From Micractinium sp. NFX-FRZ (lineage: Eukaryota; Chlorophyta; Trebouxiophyceae; Chlorellales; Chlorellaceae): DNA of 64,000 nucleotides. The DNA lies in contig JAPTJF010000007.1 of assembly GCA_029339195.1 (NCBI GenBank), forward strand, positions 124,001 through 188,000, read 5' to 3'. A program made the position numbers and the translations under genes. Positions within the stretch are counted from its first letter, which is position 1; each line of letters opens with the position of its first letter. A model generated the notes under the pieces. The model saw only the letters and a list, made by a program, of their open reading frames with translations, did no database searches and had not been told where the DNA came from. Of the stretch, positions 1 through 12,120 are shown one piece after another.

Positions 1-3000
1 AGCGGGAGGCGGGGGCGATGGTTGAGCGGCTCAGCAGAGAGCTGCACTGGCTGCTGGAGGCGGGGTGCCGGAATCTGGGGCGCGGCCGGGCCGGCCGCCG
101 GCGGGAGCGGCGCGCCCAGCTGAGCGGGCTAGCCTTCACGCCTGAAGGGGAGGCTGGGGGGCTGGGATCCAGCGGTGACAGCAGCAGCGACAGCGAGGCG
201 GAAGAGGGGGATGAGGAGGAGGAGGAGGAGGAGGAGGAGGAGGAGGTGACAAATGCCAACTTGCACACCATGCCGTTGTCCGTGTTCCTTGGAGGAGAGC
301 AGTACCTGCAGCACTTGCAGGGCGGCCTGGCGCTTGCAGGCACGCACTGGCTGCTGGGCGGGGGGAATGCCGCAGCCGGGCGGCAAAGGGGCGAGCCGCC
401 CGTGCCCGTGGGTGGCTGCCGGGTCTGCTTCTGCATGCCTGCCTGCCGCCATGCTCGCCAGCTCACGCCTGCCCGCGAGCCCCTCTGTACCCTGCATGCG
501 TGTATCCACGCCCTGCGCTGCCGCCGCTCCCAGCGTGGCTCACAGCATGGCTCACAGCATGAGCATGAAGCCAGCGCAGCTGCCTGCTACTTTGGCCCGC
601 CCATGCGCCCCTCAACCCTCCCACCATACCTCACGGCGCACACCTCGCATGTCTGCCACCCCCTGTGCGTGTGCCTGCCTTGCAGAGCAAGTACTGGAGC
701 TGGAAGAACCAAGCCTGTTTGTCTCCCGCATGCTGCCGCTCCTGGGCCTGGGCCGCACTGTGCACCACAGGGTGAGGGGCTGGTGGGTGGCTGGGTGGCT
801 GCGTTGGCGGGGGCGCACGCGGGTTTGTGGGCTGTAGTTGAGGGCTGGCTGTGGGCTTGGATGCCGGAAGGGGAGTGATGTTCTAAAGTGGTGGGTTGGC
901 GGGAGAGCGCTGCTGCGCTGCGGCAGGGAGGGACTGCAGGGAAGAAGTGGCAGGGGCAGGCGCAGCAGCAGCGGCGGCAAGAGGGCCGTGAGCGGCACAC
1001 GCGTGTGCAGCCCCTTCACGTGCCCAGTGCCTGCCCGTCTCCCCTGTCAGCTGACTCAGCGTGCCCCTTCCTCTCCCCCCGCTGCCTCCTGCAGGTGGAG
1101 TCCCACCTGTCGGCAACTGTGCGCGGCCACCTGCTGATGCAGCTGCAGCAGCGCGCCATGTCAGCAGGCCTGCATGGCAGCAGCGCTGAGCTGGCAGATC
1201 TTGTGCGTCCCCTCCAGCTCAGCTTGGATCGCCCGCATGTGCCGCTCACCGAACTGGCGGCGCTCGCGTGCTCCCAGGCAAGGCGGGCAGCGTGCTGTTG
1301 GTTGTAATTCGGGCCAGCATGGGGAGTGTGGGGAGGGCTGTGTGCCTGCCGGGGGTGAGCACAGCTGCTGCTGCCTGCCGTGTATGGTGCATGGCGTGCC
1401 TGCCTCCCTGCTTGTGGTTGCCTATGGTCGCCAAGTTGTGTGCCGTTGCAACTCGGGTCCCTACAGGTGCCCCCTGCATCGTGCTCTCTATACAGCTGGC
1501 AGCCCAGCGCTGGGTAGCGCAGCGCGAGGCTGCCCTTAACCGCACCACTCTAAACTCCCTGCCCCGCACTGTGCCCTGTCGCAAACAGCCAGCCAAGCCC
1601 CGCCGCGCCCCACCCCATCCCGCCTGCCTGCCTGCTCCCTTTGGCACGCAGGCCGGCATGCCGTGCGCGGGCAATGCATTCTATTGGGTCAACGAGCTGC
1701 TGCGCCTGCCCTTGAGGGTCAACCGAGGCCTCCTGTGGCGCTCCACCGTCCTGCTGCTCTTTCTGCGGTACCAAGAGGAAGCCGCTGCGCTGGCGCCAGC
1801 AGGGCAGGGCGGCGAGGGCGCCGGGGGCGCCGGCGGGGGCAGCGACGGCGGCGCCGCCAGCCTTGCTGCAGTGGCCGTGGCCCAGGAGGAAGGTGCTGAG
1901 CTGGCGGAGCAAGGCGCTGAGCTGGCGGTGGGCGATGACCTGGAGGGGACGCCAGCGGAGCGCCTGCTGCGGATTCAGCCCACGCTGGAACGCCAGTTTC
2001 GGCAGGTGGATGAGAAGGAGGGGGGTGACCAGCACACAGGCACGCGGGATGTGCGCCCGCTCGAGTCTAGCATGCGCCTGTGCCAGGTGGCGATGGATTA
2101 CGGCGCCCCGCTGGCGGCCGCCAAGCGGCGACAGCTGGAGGAGTCCGTCCTGGCAGCGCTGCACCGCATGCAGCAGCGGCAGCGCCTGGGGGGGCGTCCC
2201 ATCAAGCTGGTTTCCGACTGGCTGAGGCGGCAGCATCCGGTGGAGGAGGGGAAGGAGCTCCTGCAGGTGTGCTGCGCTGTGCTGCGCTGTGCTGTGCTGT
2301 GCTGCTGTGCTGTGCTGTGCTGTGCTGTGCTGCGCTGCGCTGCGCTGCTGTGCTGCGCTGTGCTGTGCTGCGCTGTGCTGCGCTGTGCTGGGAGCAGGCT
2401 GTGCTGGCCAGTTGGTGGGATGGGGTGGGACACTGTGGGTTGGGGCTGCACTAGGCAGGGGGCAATGGGGCGCCATACATATATGCAGATGTGATGACGA
2501 TTTGTTGGCGACGGCGACACCGGGCTGTAGCACCGGCTTGGGCCGTGCTACGGTGCGTTGTGTTGCGTTGGCAGCCGTGCGCCGGGCTGCCAGGCCGCAT
2601 GTCTCACTCGCACCCCGCCTCCTCATTCCTGCCCGCGCCCTGGGCAGGACTTCCAGCGCCCCCCGCCCCGCATCCCTCGCCCCTCGCCCTCCTGCCCACC
2701 GCGCCCTGCCCCCAAAAGCCGCCTTGCTGTGCATGCCTGTTCCTTGCACTGCTGTCAAGCGAGAATGCCCTGCCCTGCCCTGCCCTGCCCTCCCCTGCAG
2801 ATCACCGCTCTTTCTCAGGAGCAGCTGTGGGCGCTCTACGCCTTTGTGGCCACCATTTTTGGTCACGCCTTCCAGACGCCCGCCGACCTGGGGCCCACGC
2901 CGGCCCCCAAGGGCGCACCCGCCAGCACGCCGCCGGGGCCGGACTTTGGGGTAAGAGGGCGGCAGCATGTGTTGGCACGCCCGATGCAGAGCGTGTCATT

Positions 3001-6000
3001 GCACAGCACAGCACAGCACAGCACAGCACAGCCACCCGTGTGCATGCCAGCCAGGGCAGCACGGCCAAGAGTGTACCGTGGCAGCCATGGCAGCGTGGAG
3101 TGTGCGTGCGTGCCAGCCATGGCAGCAATGGATTAAGTCGTGCTATCATGCCAATGCAACAGAGGCAACCTGCTCAGGCTACAGCAGGCCTGGCACCCGC
3201 CTGCCTGCTCCCTGTCTGTGCTTCAACGTGCGGGTATCGCAAAACTGCACAAGTTTGTCAACTCTGCAAGCCCTGACACCCACCTTCATCCCCCTGCGAG
3301 CTTGCTGTCCACCTGCTGTGCCTGCCTCACACCCCCTGGCTCCCTCCCTCCCTGCTACAGGCGGCAGCGGCCGTGGCAAATGCTGGCCTTGCCTGGCAGG
3401 CCCCGCAGGGCACAGAGGGTGCCACGCTGTGCCTGAACGGCCACGCTGTGCAGCACGCTCTGCACCAGGTACTGCCCTGCCTGCCTGCCTGCTGCCGCTG
3501 GAGGGCGGGCTGTTGAACGCGGGTGGGCGGCTTGGGACTGTTCATGGCTCGTGCTGCTCACAATCTATAGTCACAGTGGCCGTGTACAACGGCCCTGCTG
3601 CTACCTGCCTGCCTGCCTGCCTGCCTGCCTGCTGCTGCGAGCCTGCCACCCAGACAACCTGTGTCACACGCTGTCAGTTTTCTGTGGGAGGACATGCAAA
3701 TGGTCAACACATTACAGGCTGTGGCCTGCCGTCGTCCAACTGCCCACCATGCTCGGCTGACCATGCTGCCACACACTGTGTCCGTGCCCGCCTGCCTGCA
3801 GGCCGCGAACGAGAGCCGGCAGCAGAGCGAGCACTGCTTGGCTGGCTGGTGTGCTGCCTGTGCGTGTGCCACCGAGCCGACAGCTGGGCCGGAGCAGTGC
3901 CTTGCAGCGGCAGCCGACTTGGCGGCCGGGCGGCACGGCATGCCGGGCGCGGCCAGCGCGGACAGCAGCAGCAGCGGCGGCGGCAGCTGGCAGGCGGCTG
4001 CCATGCGGTTTGGTCCCCTGTTTGCTGGTGATCCCACAGATAGGCGGCGGGTGAGCGCAGCACAGCTGCTGTGGGGCTGCTGTGGCTGAAGGGGCTGGTG
4101 GGGCTGGTGGCAAGGGAATGGTGGGCTTGCCCCGCACATTGCGCTGCGGTCTGGGGAGGGCACGCGGCGCAGGAGCAAAGCCCACACATTGTACACGTGA
4201 GGTGCCCGCTGCCCTAAGCGTGCCTGCTGGCTTCACCCGCCCCACTCCCCTGTGCCCTGCCGCCCCCTTCTTGGCAACAGGTGCCCACCATCAGCCGCTT
4301 GCCAGTGCCGGTGGACACCGCCCAGAACCTGGTCAAGATGCTCTGCCTAGTGGTGAGTTCCCTTCCATCCAAATTTTGACCGCGATCCCCTAGCAGACTG
4401 TGTAGCATCCCCTTGGTGTCTTATTGTGGCCTCATGCAAGCTCCGTGGCGGACTCCTGTTCATGCTTGTCACACCACTTGGCACTCGGTGGCCGCGCCTG
4501 CCTGCCTGCCTGCGCAGCCTGTTTGTTGCCTGGCCGACGCTGCCCCGCCTGCTTGCCTCCCCACTTGGCAGCCCCTCTGCCTGCGGACGGTTTGCTTCCC
4601 GAGCAGCCCCGCTGCCAGGCATGTGCAGGCATGTGCCGTTGTGTAGTTGTTTCCCTGTCTGTGCCAGGCATGCTGCCTGCCCACCCAGAAGCACCGCCCA
4701 CGGATACGGCACCGACCCTTGCCCCCGCCCCGCCCCCGCCCTGCCCGCCTGCCTCCCGCTGCTTGTTGTGCAGAACTCCTCCCTGCTCGTGTTCCGCATG
4801 CACCTGAACAGCGTGTACCCGGAGTGCGGCAGTGCCATCAGGACCCTGATGCGGCTGTCCAACACGCTGAACAATGTGAGTCTTCACTCGTGCCCTGCCG
4901 CCCAGTGCTGGCCGGGCCACGTGGGGGGGTGCTTGCCTGCGGGGCAGTGCGTTTTGACTGCAAGCATGATTTCGTCCGACTTCAAGGCATTAGACATACT
5001 TTTTGAGAGTTCTCCTGGGGCGAGGCCAGCCTGCGGGGGCGCCTTCAGCAGAGGACGCCGCTCTGGCAGTGCCCTGCCCTGCTGTGCTGCACGCTTCGCC
5101 GGCCGTGTTGAACCCCACCTTGTTCCGCCCTCCGCCTGCTTGCCTGCAGGTCGGCACCGCGATGGTGGAGCCTGGAGAGCTACAGGCCCTGCAGCAGGCG
5201 GCAGCAGAGTTCGAAGGTGAGCGGGCGCAACCTGGCAAGCTCACCTGGCATGCATGTGACGTGCCGTGCAGTCGCAGCCCCAGATTGCCATGCTGTGCGC
5301 GCTTGCCCTAGATTGCTATGCGTGCCGCCCTAGGCGCCGACAGATGCAGCGGCATCTACCTCTGCCGCCTGTGCTGCATGTGCCGGCGACCCCCGTCCCG
5401 GGTTGTGAGTCCGTGAAGGGTGCCCCACTCGCTTAGGCGGGGCCAGCCATCGGCGTAGATTCGTGCCCACACCTTAGCTGTTTGCCTGTGTATGTGGCTG
5501 GCCTTGGTGACCGGTTGGCCGGCAGCCACATTGTAGTGTCCCGCCTCACGCGCCCTGCACTTTTGGCAAGATACCCTAGCAGGCCCCGGGCACGCCCCGC
5601 TGTACACTCAAATCTCACGCTCCTGTTGCGCCCCAACTGCTGCCCATCGGCTGCAGGCCTGCAGCGGCGCGCCCATGCTGTGAAGAGGATGATAACGCAA
5701 ATAGAGCTGAGGGCCGAGGAGGCGCGGGAGGCGTTTACCAGGAGCCGGCTTCCCGACATCAGCCAGAGGTGGGCCGCCTGCCTGCCATTCAACTGCAGGG
5801 GTTTGTGTGTCAAGGGCAGGGTTCAGTTGCAGGGCTCTCTTCGTCCGTTGTTCCGTGGCAAGGTTTGTCAAAAGAGCGAGTGCCACAATTTTCACAACAA
5901 CACGTGCCCAGCGGCGCCCTTTTCCACACCCACCCACCCATGTCGTGCTTCTCCTGGAGCGTCCCACAGCCCACCCTTCCTTAGCAGCACTCGCTCCTCT

Positions 6001-9000
6001 GCCTGCCCCCTGGCCCACACGCCACCCTGTGCAGCGAGGGCGCTGCCATCGGCGGCCTGATGGAGAACATCCTGGTGCATTGCCTGAGAACCATGGACCA
6101 GTGCCGGCAGTCGGAGCTGACAGCCGACCAACTGATTGGTGAGACTGCACACGTCTTGCCAACTTGACTCGATACCCACCTGGCCCACCCAGCTCCCGCC
6201 TGTGCTGGCTCCTCAGGGCAACACTAACACCAGACCCTGCCCTGCCTACCCCACACCGTTGCACCCGCTGCGGCCCCCGCTGTGGCTCAGCAGCTGCTCT
6301 GATCAGCCCTGAACCCCAGGCAAGTAGCGCCCCCACTACCCTTGACAACCACCACACACACTCTTGGTTGGCTCAGCTCTCTTCGTCCCACTGCCCCCGG
6401 CGCGCGCCCTCCCCCGCTCCCCCCGGCCCGCCTGCAGGCGGCCCCTCCGCCCAGCCCTCTGGGCAGGCCCCCCAGCAGCAGAAGCCCGCCCCGACCCCCT
6501 GGATCGTGCAGCTGCAAGTGGTGCTTGGGGTGATGGCGGCAGATGCTGCAGCAGCGGAGCCAGTGGTGCTGCAGGGCATCCCCGGCAAGCGCCTCGTGCG
6601 CTACCGACCCTCCAAGCTGCAGCTGGCTCGGAAGCTGGCAGAGGCGGCGGCACAGGCAGACGGGCTGGACGATGTTGTGGTGGAGGTGAACAGGGCCATC
6701 GAGGCGGCGGCGGATGCGCTCAACTGGCGCATGCGCGACCTGATGGGGTGAGGCGGGGGCTGGGCTGTGCGTGGGAGGGAGGCTGGGCGGGAGTAGGAGG
6801 GGGTGAGGCGTTGGGAGGGGCCTGGGCGGGGGTAAGAGGGGCGGGGTTAATTGTTGTGATTGGTGGCAGGCTCGCAGTCGAGCGTACTTTGCAGGCAGAT
6901 GCAGGCTACCCAGCAGTGTGCACTGTCGGCAGGGACGCCAGGCTGGCGGGCGGGCGGGCTAGTTTAACCTAGTCGTTACAGCTTGGCACATCCCCAAAGA
7001 GGATTCAACTTCAGGACGAACCATATGCTGGCTGGCTGGCACAGCCCTGCCCACCCTCCTGCTCAAGTTGCGGCCGCCTCTCGCCGCACCGGCAGACGCT
7101 CAGTGAACACCTTGTTGCTTGACTGTTGGTTCGGCCCTCCCCTCCCTGCAGGCAGCTAGTGCAGGCATGTGCTGTGCAGCTGGTGGCCCCTCTGGAAGAC
7201 ATTTTGGTGCAGCAAGTGCTGGGGAAGCGGTGGGCAGCGGCGGTCACAGGTGCGCGCGCAGAGAGGGCAGTGCGCTGTCTTGTGTTTGTTTGTTGGTTCG
7301 CTTCTGCGGCACAGCCGCTAATGGGGGCTGTTGCAGAGCACGGATGCCTTCTCTGTCACTGCACCCCTTGTGTGTGAGCCGGCCTTCCGCACAGCCGCTT
7401 TCTGGCGCCAGCAGTAGCAGCAGCGGCGGCAGCGGCACCCTGTCGCATGCCGGTGTCCTGTCATGCTCACACTATGCATGCACATCGCTCACAACTGCAC
7501 CCTCTCCTGCGCCCCCCCACCTGCCCACCCCTTGTGCAGCCGAGGACGATGCCAAGGCTGAGCAGGATGCCGCGGCGGCAGCGGCGGCCGAGCTGCTGCA
7601 GGCAGAGGAGCGTGCGGATGCTGCTCGCCGGGAGCAGGGCCAGAAGGCAGAGAAAAAGCGGCAGGCGGCGGAGCGTGCGCGGCAGCAGCAGCTGGATCGG
7701 GAGCGGGAGCAGCGGCGGGCGGAGGAGGCGGAGCAGGCACGGCAGGCGGCGGAGCGGGAGCGGCGGCAGGCGCAGGAGGAGGCGGCGGCTGAGGCACAGC
7801 GGGCGGAGGAGGAGCTGCAGCGGCAGCGCTTTGCGGCCATGCTGCTGCAGACAGAGGCAGATGATGCAGAGCCTGAGGCAGCGCCAGAGGTGGCGCTCCT
7901 GTCGGCAGGTCAGCAGGGCACAGCAGGGAAGCCGCCTGCTGGCGCGGCAAGAAAGCCAGCATCGGGCACACTAGCGGCAGTTGTGGCTGGCAGACCGGGG
8001 GGGCAGCAGATGGGCGCGCCACCTCCAGCCAAGGCGGCAGCAGCAGCAGCGGCAGGAAGGGGCAAGGCAGCGGCAGGAGCAGCAGCGCCGACGGTGGCTC
8101 CCTTGATTGTGCACCGCACCCCAGCAGGCAGGGCAGGGGATGCACCCACACCTGGCAAGCAGCAGCAGGCGGGCGGCCACAAGCCGCCGCCCAGCGCAGG
8201 CGGCGCGGCCGCCGGCAGGAGCAGCAGCAGCAGCGGCGGCCCAGAGGGCGGCAGCGGCAGGGCGCCGCCTGCTGGCGAGAAGCCCCGCATAGTGACGGTA
8301 CCTCGGCCCAAGGGCAGGCAGTCGCCAGAGCACAAGCCGGCGCCGGGTGCCGCTGCTGCAGGTGCCGCTGCCCACGCGGCAGCGGCGCCGACGGTGGCAG
8401 CAGCGCCGGCAGCAGCACAACCAGCAGCGGCGCCAGCAGCGCAAGCAGCAGCTGGCTCGGACGTCAGCCCTGGCGCAGCCGCAGCTCCGGCCGCTGCCAA
8501 CGGTTGGGCGGGCCCGGCAGCTGCCGCACGCTTTGCTGCTGAGGGAGCTGAGCAACAGCAGAGCACCCCGAAGGTAGGGAGCCTGTGCCCTGCCGATGCA
8601 TGCAGCTGTGCAGGGCGGGAGGGAGGGCAGCAGGCAGAGCAGACTCTTTGGTTCTATGCAGCTGCCAAATCCTGTGATGCCACAGCCGACCCCCACCTGC
8701 CCTCCGCTTGCTCCTAACACATCGTCACAAGCCATGTGCTCTCTGCCCTACTGCAGCCCGTGGATCAAGAGGCGCCACCGGCAGGCGATCAGCAGCCTGC
8801 CCCAGCGGCGTCAGCAGCAGCAGCACAGCCGGCAGCGGCGGCTGCGCCAGCCTGGGGCCCGCCGCCAGCGGGCGAGCCTGCTTCAGTTGCCGCTAAGCCG
8901 CCAGCTGGCACAGGCGCCACAACGCCGGCAGCGGCAGCAGCAGCAGCGGCGCCGGCGGCAGAGACAGCCAAACCAGCAGTGCCGGCGGGTCCATCTGCAG

Positions 9001-11996
9001 GATCCTGGGCTGCCCTGGCTGCCAAGCCGCCGGAGCCCCGCAAGCAGCAGCAGCAGCAGCCGGCGCCAACCAAGCCAGAGGCGGCGCCGCCGCCGGCAGC
9101 CGCGGCGCCTGCTGCTGCTGATGTGGCACCCGGCAAGTCGGAGCAGCCCGAGGCGGCGCCCCTGTGGCCCGGCCTGGTGCCAGGCCAGGCAACAGCAGGC
9201 CCGGATTCTGAACCTGCTGCTGCCTCCAATCCTGCTTCAGCCCAAGGCACCGCAGCCGCATCTGGCCTGGCGCCGGGCGCCCCCCAGCCTGCCCCCCGCC
9301 TCAGCTTCCTGGCAGCGCTGGCGCCCGATCAGGCTGAGCTGGCGGCCCTCTACCTGCCCGGCCTGAAGAACGAGAGCGGCGAATTCAACTGCTTCTTAAA
9401 CGTGGTGGTGCAGTGCCTCTGGAGGTGCCGCGACTTCCGGCAGTCGGTGAGCTGAGCTGGCGCCAGGCTGGCACGACGCCAGGCTGGCGGGGCCTCGGAG
9501 TCTTTTTGGGGGGAGGTGGGTGGTGAGCTGGCAAAGCCTGGCGGTGCAAAACGCTCCATCCATGCTTGCCGCTGGAAACCCTCATTGTGTTGTGTTCCCT
9601 CTCGTGTTACACTGCCCCTGCCTGCACCTTCCCTTGCTCCCAAGCCCCCTGCCTGCACCCTGCCCTGACCTGCGCCCGACACCACCTGGGATGTGCCGCA
9701 GGTGCTGAGCTGGCCGCCGGAAGTGTACCGCTCCGATGCTGTGCTGGCAGCGCTGCACGCCCTGCTGGCCGAGCTCTCCCGCCTGGACGTCTCCCGCCCA
9801 GCGGCAGCAGCAGCCGCAGCCGCAGCCGCAGCAGCTGCTGCCGGCAGCGGTGCACGCCAGCAGGGGCCGGCGCGGCCCGTCATCGACCCCACGCCGCTGC
9901 GGGAGGCAATCAGCTCGCTGCCCGGCCAGGAGTTCAAGATTGGTGAGTTTGTTTGATATTGCACGGGTTGGTTGGGAGACATCCACAGGGCCCGCACATT
10001 GGCGGGAGGCAGCGCCCAGCACGTGGGGCAGCGGGCGGGCGGCACTCGATTTCACCGGAGGGGGGAGGGCCGCCTGTGCTTGCCCCTGAGCCTTTCCAGC
10101 TTGCCCGTCTGGCTGCCGACCATCCCACAACAACTCCTGTCTGATCCCTCTCCTCGCTCACCCTCCTGTCCCCTCCCCATTGTCCTACGCAGGCGAGATG
10201 AGCGATGCTGGCGAGCTGCTGCTGGTGCTGTACGAGCACATCAAGGCGGTGGCGCCGGGCGCACCGTCAGCGGGGCTGGACTCTGTGTTTGGACTGGACG
10301 TGGCCGAGGCGGTGCACTGCTCCCGCTGCCAGAAAGTCACGCAAGAGCAGCGCTACCTGCAGGCAAGAAGCTGGGAGGAAAGCGTTTGCTTTGGGCTGGT
10401 CAAGCTAGTTTGTTGGTTTGTTGGTTTGTTGATGTTTGGTTTGTTGAACAGGGGAGCGCAGCAGCGGAGGGTGAAGCAGGGGAGGGGCGGGGGCGGCAGG
10501 GCTGCTTACGCTGTGCCCCCCTACCTGTCCCTCTCCCAACGCAAACCATACCATAACAGCCCCTCTCTGCCCTCGTCTGCCCCCCTCCCCGCAGTACTTT
10601 TACAACACGATCGCCTACGCGCTGCGCCACTCCCTGCGCGCCGGCGGCGACCCCGGGTTTGGCGCGCGCCTGAGGGCGCTGCAGGAGGAGGACCGCAAGT
10701 CGTGCGACACCGACGTTGGTGAGGCCGCCCTCCATCCAATGTTGCGGCGCCTGAATTGGGCGCCTGTGTGATTGTGCTAACAAGGGGCATGGTCCAACAG
10801 AAATGGCTGGCTACGCCGGTGTGCCCTGGGCGGTTTCTGGGCTATGAAGGGCACAAATTGCGGCTGCTCCCCAACGGCTGCCATTTAACCGCTGATAATG
10901 ATTTCAATGGCTCCATCATTTTCCTCCCCCTGCAGGCGGTTGCGGCGCCCTCAACAGCGTGGCCCACTCCCTGCAGGGTGGCCCGCCCCGCGTGTTTGCG
11001 CTGCAGCTGGTGTGGGAGAGCCACAGCCAGGAGCCAGCAACCATCGGCGCCACGATGCGCGCGGTGGGGGAGCAGGTGCGGGGTTGGGGAGGCGGGGCGT
11101 GTGGGACGGTACGCAAGGACCGGGAACGCTTGTGTGCGCTGGTGCGCTACACAGGCCTTGGTCGACTGGTACATAGCCCTGCCAATGGAAAGTGAGATGC
11201 AACCCAGAGGGAGGAGGGCACCCTCTGCACAGCAAGATCTGCTATCAGACGTGCTTCTGCCATCGATGATTCCCGGGCCTTCAACTGTCGGTTTGTGCCT
11301 GCCTGCCTCCCTGCCCGCCCTGCCCGCAGATCGACTTGGGCCAGCTGTACGACGGCGTGCCCGCCGGCACGCTGTACCGCCTGCGCTCCATGGTCTGCTA
11401 CTACGGGCACCACTACTCCGCTTTCGTGCGCCTGCCCGAGCTGGACGAGAGGTGGGCCCCGTGTATAGATCAATTGATCTCACGTCTGGCTCCTGCTTGT
11501 CTGTGGTCCACCTGCTGGCTTGCCTACCCGCCTGCTTGCTACCTCTCTGCGCCGTCGACACCCCGACGCCTCTTCTGGCACCTCCATGCCCGGCTGCCGC
11601 CGCTCCCATAAAGAAAGCACAGCTGTGCGCTGCGACGATGAGCACCCTTTGGACATAACATCCCTGCCTTACACGCCTGCCTTACATGCCTGCCTTACAT
11701 GCCTGCCTCGCCTCCCATGATGCAGCTGGATTCTCTTCGAAGACTCCTCAGCCTGTTCGATCGCTGCCTAGGCAGCCTCTATCGAAGCCACAAAGCCAGC
11801 CAACACATGCCTGCCTGCCTGCCTCCCGCCCCCCCCACAATGCCGCCGCAGGTGGGTCCTCTTTGACGACTCCTCCGCCTCCTCCATCGGATGCTGGGCC
11901 GAGGTGCGGCGGCGCTGCGAGGGCGGCCGCGTGCAGCCCAGCGTGCTCTTCTACGAGGCGGTGCCGCAGGCATCAAACCAGCCTGCCCCTGCTTGA
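1..11996 (+). CDS. Large USP53/54-like ubiquitin hydrolase-domain protein, 5' partial
   Basis: The frame is open at the left edge, so the true start may lie outside; the first ATG is at 18. About 20 exons join in phase. Exons up to about 6750 encode a long helical region I do not recognise (acidic Glu run near 214-245, YWVNELLRLPLRVNR at about 1683). The join at 6749/7152 (donor GG|GTGAGG, acceptor CTGCAG) keeps phase and reads DLMGQLVQA. A charged Ala/Glu/Arg coiled coil (7550-7860) and a long Ala/Pro/Gln-rich linker (7900-9300) follow. The USP domain starts with GLKNESGEFNCFLNVVVQ (Cys codon 9390-9392), continues through FGLDVAEAVHCSRCQKVTQE, then YYGHHYSAF (His 11411-11413) and WVLFDDSSASSIGCW, and stops at 11994-11996. 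This is the plant DUF627/DUF629-UCH type, related to animal USP53/54, whose animal members are considered inactive although Cys and His are present here. Two genes split at about 6750 remain possible. Confidence 0.7.
2270..2390. repeat. (GCTGT/GCTGC)n pentamer tract in an intron
   Basis: About 120 bp of imperfect GCTGT/GCTGC pentamers start 3 nt after the splice donor that follows the exon ending GKELLQ (2266). The reverse-complement tract lies in the next intron at 3001-3032. Confidence 0.9.
3001..3032. repeat. (ACAGC)n pentamer tract in the next intron
   Basis: Six nearly perfect ACAGC units, the reverse complement of the tract at 2270-2390. The two tracts flank the 150-nt exon at 2801-2950. 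Confidence 0.9.
11726..11771 (+). other. Duplicated, stop-terminated copy of the USP gene's last exon
   Basis: After an AG acceptor at 11723-11725 the sequence reads WILFEDSSACSIAA then TAG (11769-11771). It matches the start of the true terminal exon at 11852 (WVLFDDSSASSIGCW), and both copies enter in the same reading phase. It lies in the intron after the exon ending LDER. It is either an alternative terminal exon or a decaying duplicate. Confidence 0.75.
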
Positions 11997-12120
11997 GCTC
12001 TCGCTCTACAAGGCGGTGCCGCCGGGGTCAAAGCAGCCTGCCCCTGCATGAGCTCTTGCTCTTCTACGATGCGGTGCCGCCGGCAGCTGCTAAACAGCGG
12101 CCTGGGCCGGCGTGAGTTGC
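11951..12120 (+). repeat. Tandem triplication of the USP gene's coding 3' end
   Basis: The last coding segment (CTACGAGGCGGTGCCGC through the TGA at 11994) is followed by two diverged copies starting at 12006 and 12064. Spacing is 55 and 58 bp. The second and third copies fall in the presumed 3' UTR. Confidence 0.75.

Noticed and set aside
1550..2968. A 472-codon minus-strand open frame opposite the USP gene
   Set aside because: Much of it is the translated pentamer repeat (QHSTA units) and the complement of conserved exons.
7119..8717. A single 532-codon open frame taken as a complete gene
   Set aside because: It is a coding exon of the USP gene with its flanking introns left open; the ends disagree with splice sites and phase.
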